DNA of 64,000 bases, from the NCBI RefSeq assembly GCF_021347895.1, contig NC_067125.1:24345621-24409620 (forward strand), in the 5' to 3' direction. The notes under the pieces are model-generated. The model ran no database searches. It had not been told where the DNA came from and worked only from the letters and a program-made list of their open reading frames with translations. Below are positions 21,528 to 64,000 of the stretch, one piece after another. The first letter of the stretch is position 1, and every line of letters starts with the position of its first letter. The stretch comes from Acanthochromis polyacanthus (taxonomy: Eukaryota > Chordata > Actinopteri > Pomacentridae). The position numbers and the translations under genes are program-made.

Positions 21528-21755
21528 TTGGTCCAGACTTTAACGGTGAAACTTTGAGCTAAAAAACCGAATAAACTCCACACGTGGGCCACAAAGTGAA
21601 AACGGCACCGGGCGGAGGGAGAAAAGGACCGGACCGTAAAAAGCGACGCACAGTGGGGGACCGGAAGCAGGACGGACTGGCAGTGTCTATGGACCGGACT
21701 ATGAGTAGAAAGATATTAATTTTACTTAATTTTACTTTTTATGTTTGATATTTCT

Positions 21756-21793
21756 TTCATATACAGTCGAAACACACTTCGACTGTATATGAA
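21756..21793. repeat. Perfect 16-bp inverted repeat (hairpin), 6-nt loop
   Basis: TTCATATACAGTCGAA, loop ACACAC, then TTCGACTGTATATGAA. It lies about 230 bp upstream of the eif3k start codon, in the interval shared with map4k1. Confidence 0.9.
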
Positions 21794-22159
21794 GTCTTTT
21801 CAACTGTCAGAGAAAATATTTATGGTGATGCTTGCTCGGTCCCTGACTTTAATGTAGGTTAAAACACCATAATTATTCAAAAATGTTCTCAGTTTTAGAT
21901 CCTTTGAGCGTTGTGCCTGTAGTTTAACTGTATTCTGGAAGTAGTCGAGATTACTCTTTTATTATCTGTCAGTTCCACATTTTGACCAGCGGAGGGAGGC
22001 AAACTCTTCAGTCAGAACCTGAATCAATCTGAGCACATTTACTGGTCAAAGATGGAAGTTAAAATTATTATCTTAATCCAGAGGTTTAACGAAAGGAAGA
22101 GGAGAAGAGAAATAAAGCGAAACAAAAATACGACTTTGCATAAAGGTAAGTGTTAACAG

Positions 22160-22188
22160 CTGTTGCATTTCCCTCGGGATTAATAAAG

Positions 22189-22260
<72 letters not shown>

Positions 22261-22285
22261 CGTTCCCAACTGGGGGGTCCTGCTA
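22160..22285 (+). repeat. LINE-type tail with (ATCT)n and conserved 3' flank
   Basis: TTTCCCTCGGGATTAATAAAG leads into an ATCT tract (22189-22260), followed by CCAACTGGGGGGTCCTGCTA. The same order recurs at 45296-45450. Confidence 0.7.
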
Positions 22286-22553
22286 AAAACAGGTGAACAA
22301 TAACAACTCTTACTTTAAAGGAAGGACTTCAAATGACATTTTATATAGTTTCAGTGAAAGTTGTGGATCCGAAAAAATTGCTTAGTGTGACACTAATTTT
22401 ACTGTTAAACTAACTCAAGCACTATAAGGCATAAAACTGCAGTATTGTTAAAGTTACACTCCTGACTAAATACATAATTTAGAATCAACAAAGAATTCAA
22501 ATAATAAGAAATAGTTTAAAAGATGGTTGAATAAATAAATAAATAAATAAACA

Positions 22554-22915
22554 TACACTACCATTCAAAAGTTTGGGGTCACTTAGAAATGTCTCTGTTT
22601 CTGAAAGATAAGCAGTTTTTTCAATAAAGATAACATTAAATGAATGATAAATCCAGTCTAGACATTGTTAATGTGGTAAATGACTATTCTAGCTGGAAAC
22701 GGCTGATTTTTACTGGAATATCTCCATAGGGGTACAGAGGAACATTTCCAGCAACCATCACTCCTGTGTTCTAATGCTACATTGTGTTAGCTAATGGTGT
22801 TGAAAGGCTCATTGATGATTAGAAAACCCTTGTGCAGTTATGTTAACACATGAATACAAGTGTGATTTTTCATGGAACACATGAAATTGTCTCCCCAAAC
22901 TTTTGAGTGTAAGTG
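22554..22915. mobile_element. Tc1/mariner-type MITE, copy 1
   Basis: Starts TACACTACCATTCAAAAGTT and TGGGGTCACTT and ends in a decayed inverted copy. It is about 85 percent similar by eye to 25591-25963 over its length (AGCTGGAAACG, CCATAGGGGTACAGAGGAAC, AATGGTGTTGAAAGGCTC). No transposase. Confidence 0.8.
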
Positions 22916-24184
22916 TGCGCTACTGCCTTCGTAGAGTAGTCGGTGTGCAGACATCTATAGAGAGACGCTCTTGCAGGCTTGAGTGGATAACTAAATTTTC
23001 ACCTCGCCTACTCACAGATGCTTCAAGTAAAACATCTACTTGTTCACGGTGTCTCCAACCGTCCATGTGAACATCTGCAAGAGACTGCAAAGCCTTGATT
23101 TTAATCCCTTGCAGACGCAGACACAAACAGCTGCAGACACTATGGATGCATATTTGTTGATATTAAACTACTTTTCTAGTCCAGTGAGTACGTTTCTACA
23201 CCATACTACACTCTCCACTACTGCATCTTGGCATAGTCACTGTACAGACTTTCATAGACCTGTGCAGATGACAAAACTTTCTTTGCACAGACCGTAGAGT
23301 ACCTCTAATTACTTGCAGAGGCAGAAAGTATAACTGTGATCTAACCCAGGCTTTATGAACAGAGCAACACGTCTGTCTGCTTTCAACAGTATGGATAAAA
23401 GGATGAAGAAACCATGAATGCGCCTGGACTTAGAGGGACAAAAGGTAATGCAATGTACCACCTGAGCTGCATGTGTTTGATCTGTGGTACCGACTTCAGC
23501 TAAGCATGTTTTTGATCTTTATGTGGATCAGTAACTTTATTGTCATCAGTCCTTCTTGAGGACCTCAGTTGACTTTGAGGCAGTTATTTGTGGTTAAGTG
23601 GCCGGTGTTGTGTGTCTGTCACAAGTGGGTGTTTGTGAACCACCCAGCAGGATCTAGACTGTGGGCAGGCAGCTGGGTCGTTGTGGAGATGACAGAGCAG
23701 GAGGCTAAATGTCAAAGGATGAAGATGAAATCACACCATGGCAAAACAGGTGCTTTCTCTTTCTCGATTTGCTGTTTATTGAATAACTCCTGTTCAGCTC
23801 CTGTATTGTTCATATTCATCAGAGCACAAGACAAGAAAGATCCTTCACACAGGAATTGCATCTGTTTTTGTGTCTTTAGTTAGCACAGGACATGTTGAAG
23901 ATCCTGCAGCAGCAACTTTCATCAGCAAATGCAAAAAATTACACCGCATCAAATCGAAAGTAATTGAGAAAATATTATCAGTATGTTTCCTGTCTACCAC
24001 ATCGACTCTGCAGAATGAAACATCTCAACAAATATTTGATGATTTTTCTGAAAGATAGCGCAGACATCCTTAGTGACTTTGGTGATAACCTAACATTTTA
24101 TTTAGCACCATCATCAGGTCAACTTTAACCTCCCACGTGTTAGCATGTAACGAGATTTTAGGGTCAGTCCTGAAATAAAAGCAA

Positions 24185-25075
24185 TTCTAAATGTATTTGG
24201 AGTGTACCAATGCTGCTTCCATTAGCTACAGATAGCACCAGTTAGCTTCTGTTTGCTCAAGATAGCTCCCTTTACCTTCTGATATTTTAAATGGACTCTT
24301 GTTAGCTCCCATTAGCTACAGACAGCACCAGTTAGCTTGCGTTTGCTCTAGATATTTACTTTTAGACCTGATATTGTTGTTAGCTACAGACTGCTCATGC
24401 TCCTATTAGCTTGTGTTAGCTCCATTTTGTTTGTTGTTTGTTGTTGTTTAGCTCCATTTGCTGCAGTTGGTTCCTTTTAATGCCTGATTTTTGTTATTCA
24501 TCTTTGTTAGCAATGAAATGTTCCTGTGTTCTCTTACTAGCATCTGTTAGCTCGACTTGGCTTCTGTTTGCCGCAGCTCATTCCCTTTAGCTCCTGATAG
24601 TTCTTGATTCTAGGTATGTGCAGATAGCTCCTATTAGCTGTTATTAGCATCTGTACAAGAGCTGGCTCTTGTTAACTCTAGATAGCTCCCATTTTCTCCA
24701 TATAGGTCCTTTAAGCTCCTGATATTTGACTCCTGTTAGCTCCAGTTGGCTCCTATTAGCTTCTTATTTGTCCAGATAGTTCCTTAAAGCTCCTGATATT
24801 TACTATTGACTCTTGTTAGCTACAGAGAGATCCTATTGGCTCCTATTAACGCCAATTAGCTTCAGTTGGCTGCTGTTAGCTTCTCATTTTTCCAAATAGT
24901 TCCTTTAAGCTGATGTTTACTATTGACTCGTTAGCCAGCTCCTCATGGCTCCAGTTGGCTGCTGTTAGTTATTATTTGCTCCTTATAGCTGCACATTGTT
25001 CTCGTTTGTTCCTGTTACCTCCTGATTCCACCTTAAAGTCATAGCAAATCATTTCTGACTCAGCTACATGTTTTG
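24185..25075. repeat. Degenerate TTAGCTCC tandem array, left block
   Basis: Some 80 degenerate units of about 10-11 bp, of the form (G/A)TTAGCT(C/T)C(T/C/A), such as TTAGCTCCTATTAGCTTCT. The spacing is near one helical turn. Confidence 0.85.
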
Positions 25076-25590
25076 ATGTATTTTGTTGCCAGTAGCTAAC
25101 ACAACTGTTGTTGTTGGTTTTGTCAAAGCAGAAAAAATGCACAGGAAGAAGAACAAGGATATGAAAAACAAGCTTGTCAGGTAGTAAAGAGGCCTACTGT
25201 GCTGCCAGCTTGTTATCGCATCCTTCAGTCCATTTAATTACAGTAAATGTCCAGAGCAGATGTGCAGACGATTCATTCATTGATTAGTTCATTCATTCTT
25301 TATTTAAGCTGCACTCAGATATGGAGGTCCTCAAGTAGAAATTTAAGACACACAAGTATTCATTAGAACATTTAAGTTTTAAAAACAAATGAATCAACAG
25401 CAAAAGGAACATCTGGAAGTAAAATATGAGGAAATTTGAATGCTGATTTGTCCTGAGAATAAAAAATTAGCCCAGCTTTGGATTGTTCTGCAGGTTATTC
25501 CAGGTTGTAGCTAAACAGTGAGTGAAACTGGATTTTCCGAGCTCAGTAAAGATCAGCATAAAAATAAAATAAAATTAAGAACCTTAAAAA

Positions 25591-25963
25591 TACACTGCGG
25601 TTCAAAAGTTTGGGGTCACTTATAAATGCTGTTATTATTGAAAGAAAATCTTTTTTTCAATGAAGATAACATTAAATGGATGATAAATACAGTCTAGACA
25701 TTGTTAATGTGATAAATGACTATTCTAGCTGGAAACGTCTGATTTTTAATGGAATATCTCCATAGGGGTACAGAGGAACATTTCCAGCAAACACCACTCC
25801 TGTGTTCTAATGCTACATTGTGTTAACTAATGGTGTTGAAAGGCTCATTGATGATTAGAAAATCCTTGTGCAATTATGTTAGCACATGGATAAAAGTGTG
25901 AGTTTTCATGGAAAGCATGAAATTGTCTGAGTGACCCCAGACTTTTGAACGGTAGCGTGAATA
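25591..25963. mobile_element. Tc1/mariner-type MITE, copy 2
   Basis: Ends CACTGCGGTTCAAAAGTTTG...GGTCAC and GTGACCCCAGACTTTTGAAC...GTAGCGTG are inverted repeats. The body matches copy 1. No transposase. Confidence 0.85.
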
Positions 25964-26183
25964 ATGATACTTCTAAAACCAATCTTTTCTCGCTAACAGG
26001 ATGTACCGGGTGCCCCTTGTTTGAAGAAAATATGAACAGGAAGCTGACGGGGAGCTCCAAACACGAGTGAGTCTGTCTGCAGAGCTGCAACACACACACA
26101 CACACATGCACACTTCAGTAGGCGTGAAGCTGAGACTGAAACTCACACTGAAAACCCCAAACAGCACAACTGCAATTAATCAG

Positions 26184-26184
<1 letters not shown>

Positions 26185-26271
<87 letters not shown>
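26185..26271. repeat. (CA)n microsatellite upstream of map4k1
   Basis: About 43 CA units, about 350 bp upstream of the map4k1 start codon. Confidence 0.97.
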
Positions 26272-26273
<2 letters not shown>

Positions 26274-26298
26274 ACACAACAGGAAATAAAATTGGATT

Positions 26299-26306
26299 AT
26301 GCAAAT
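26299..26306 (+). promoter_or_regulatory. Octamer motif ATGCAAAT upstream of map4k1
   Basis: A perfect octamer, the POU/OCT site of many lymphoid promoters. The purine box GAAACAGAAACAGGAAG follows at 26408-26424 and an E-box CAGCTG at about 26462. MAP4K1 is known to be blood-cell restricted, so a lymphoid promoter here is plausible, but the transcription start is not known. Confidence 0.4.
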
Positions 26307-26562
26307 GAGCTGTGCAGCAACAAAAAAAAAGGAAAAAAATGGGTCTGAGAGAGCAGCGATGAAGGTATGAGATAGAAGGAGGGAGTGACGGAGGACTGAT
26401 GGGCTGAGAAACAGAAACAGGAAGGTGTGTCGTGTGTCGGTGTGTGTCGGCGTGTGGCAGCAGCTGAGCGACAACACGACAAGTCAGATGCACAAAAAGA
26501 GTCTGAGTGTCTACCCTCGGCAGCAGCTACCTGTTCTTTCCTTTCCCCCTCAGTTCCTTCAG

Positions 26563-26606
26563 ATGCCGGCGGCTCACTGAGTGACATGCCTGAGGAGGAT
26601 TTTTAG
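26563..26606 (+). promoter_or_regulatory. Two short upstream ORFs in the map4k1 leader
   Basis: ATG at 26563 gives a 5-codon ORF ending at 26580, and ATG at 26586 a 6-codon ORF ending at 26606, 21 nt before the main start. A strong acceptor (TTTCCTTTCCCCCTCAG, ending 26553) just upstream suggests both lie in the leader part of exon 1. Confidence 0.45.
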
Positions 26607-26627
26607 TGACATTTACTAACCGACGTG

Positions 26628-63423
<36,796 letters not shown>

Positions 63424-63592
63424 GTAAGTTTATCACATCGTATACAGAGATACTTTACACAAATTTAGACATGCAGTATACAGAGGAACAGAGCACACCC
63501 TTTTGCTATATCTCCAGTATCAAGTGATCCAAAATATTGAATAATGTACTGAATGTAATGAACAGTCAAAAACAAATACTTTATAAAGACTG

Positions 63593-64000
63593 TACAGGGG
63601 TCATCGACTTAGGTCAGACTTCCATTCCTACGGATTGACGGAAGTCGATTTTCGCCGTAAGTCGGAAATGTAAACAAAGCCGTTACGTGCATCACAAAAT
63701 CGATCAGCTGTTTGGAAAAATCATGTTCCAAGTGCTTTATTCTATCTCATTTCACTTCCATGGAGATGCTTTTCTTTTTCTTCCATGCACTGTCATAAGA
63801 AGAGTCTGACTTACGCTTGGGAGCCAGAATGAAGGGCAAAAAATTAGTGAATGTAGCACAATCCAAGGTGGTGTTCAACCGGAGAATGTAAACAAAGGCA
63901 CCTTATAGCAGCACATGATGATGTATTCGTCCACTCTGCTGACCAACTAGTTCCACGTAACCAGTTACGATGTAGTGCCACATCGTAAACCGAGGACCTG
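63593..64000 (-). mobile_element. pogo/Tigger-like short element at the right edge
   Basis: After TA (63593-63594) it begins CAGGGGTCATCGACTTA; the window ends with TAAACCGAGGACCTG, whose reverse CAGGTCCTCGGTTTA is the other end. The minus strand carries APKRKSDSSYDSAWKKKKSI then SMEVK, with the expected ATG changed to CTG and an early stop. Probably complete or nearly so; the right TA is out of view. Confidence 0.8.

Larger units (their letters stand above)
21800..24180. other. Intergenic region between eif3k and map4k1, left part
   Basis: Holds an (ATCT)n tract, a Tc1-type MITE (separate entries) and unique-looking sequence at 22920-24180 with no recognisable coding segment or RNA gene. 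Confidence 0.5.

Noticed and set aside
26067..26587. Frames of repeated HT and VC residues near map4k1
   Set aside because: Translation of the (CA)n microsatellite; no conserved flanks.

Overview
The window is vertebrate nuclear DNA, almost certainly from a ray-finned (teleost) fish. Three spliced protein genes with GT-AG introns can be reconstructed, and the rest is dominated by fish-type repeats: Tc1/mariner, hAT and pogo elements, LINE tails, a solo LTR, and long CA, TGAG, ATCT and AATC microsatellites. The gene content, calpain + eif3k + map4k1, matches the human 19q13.2 neighbourhood (MAP4K1-EIF3K-ACTN4-CAPN12), with ACTN4 absent between eif3k and the calpain gene here.

Layout. (1) 1-12.5 kb: 5' part of a calpain gene (capn12-like) on the minus strand. 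Eight coding exons cover the N-terminus and nearly all of the protease core, with Cys, His and Asn of the triad present; the gene continues off the left edge. Its 7 kb intron 1 holds a ~550-590 bp tandem repeat and a YY1-type motif. (2) 12.5-16.0 kb: intergenic, with a 607-bp solo LTR bounded by a perfect 5-bp target duplication. (3) 16.06-21.53 kb: complete eif3k on the minus strand, 8 coding exons, 219 aa, with a poly(A) signal. Intron 4 carries a hAT element with a perfect 8-bp duplication and begins almost directly with a (TGAG)n tract. (4) 21.5-26.6 kb: a shared upstream region between divergent eif3k and map4k1, with a perfect 16-bp hairpin, two Tc1-type MITEs and a degenerate TTAGCTCC array. 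(5) 26.63-63.42 kb: map4k1 (HPK1) on the plus strand. Fourteen coding exons encode the whole kinase domain and the start of the linker; the C-terminal CNH region lies off the right edge. Intron 1 is 25.8 kb and contains most of the mobile DNA, including two 1635-bp Tc1-like transposons in opposite orientation, each with an intact 350-aa DD34E transposase frame.

How the genes relate. eIF3k is a general translation-initiation subunit, calpain is a cytosolic calcium-dependent protease, and MAP4K1 is a blood-cell kinase acting below antigen receptors. They share a neighbourhood, not a pathway. The map4k1 upstream region carries a perfect octamer, an ETS-like purine box and two short upstream ORFs, which fits lymphoid expression but is inference.

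I found no prokaryote-type system, CRISPR, rRNA or recognisable tRNA. The items most worth checking are the inverted pair of intact Tc1 elements, an exon-like antisense open frame inside map4k1 intron 1 (36962-37125), a 921-bp element flanked by TTAA, and nested hAT/pogo insertions next to map4k1 exon 4.
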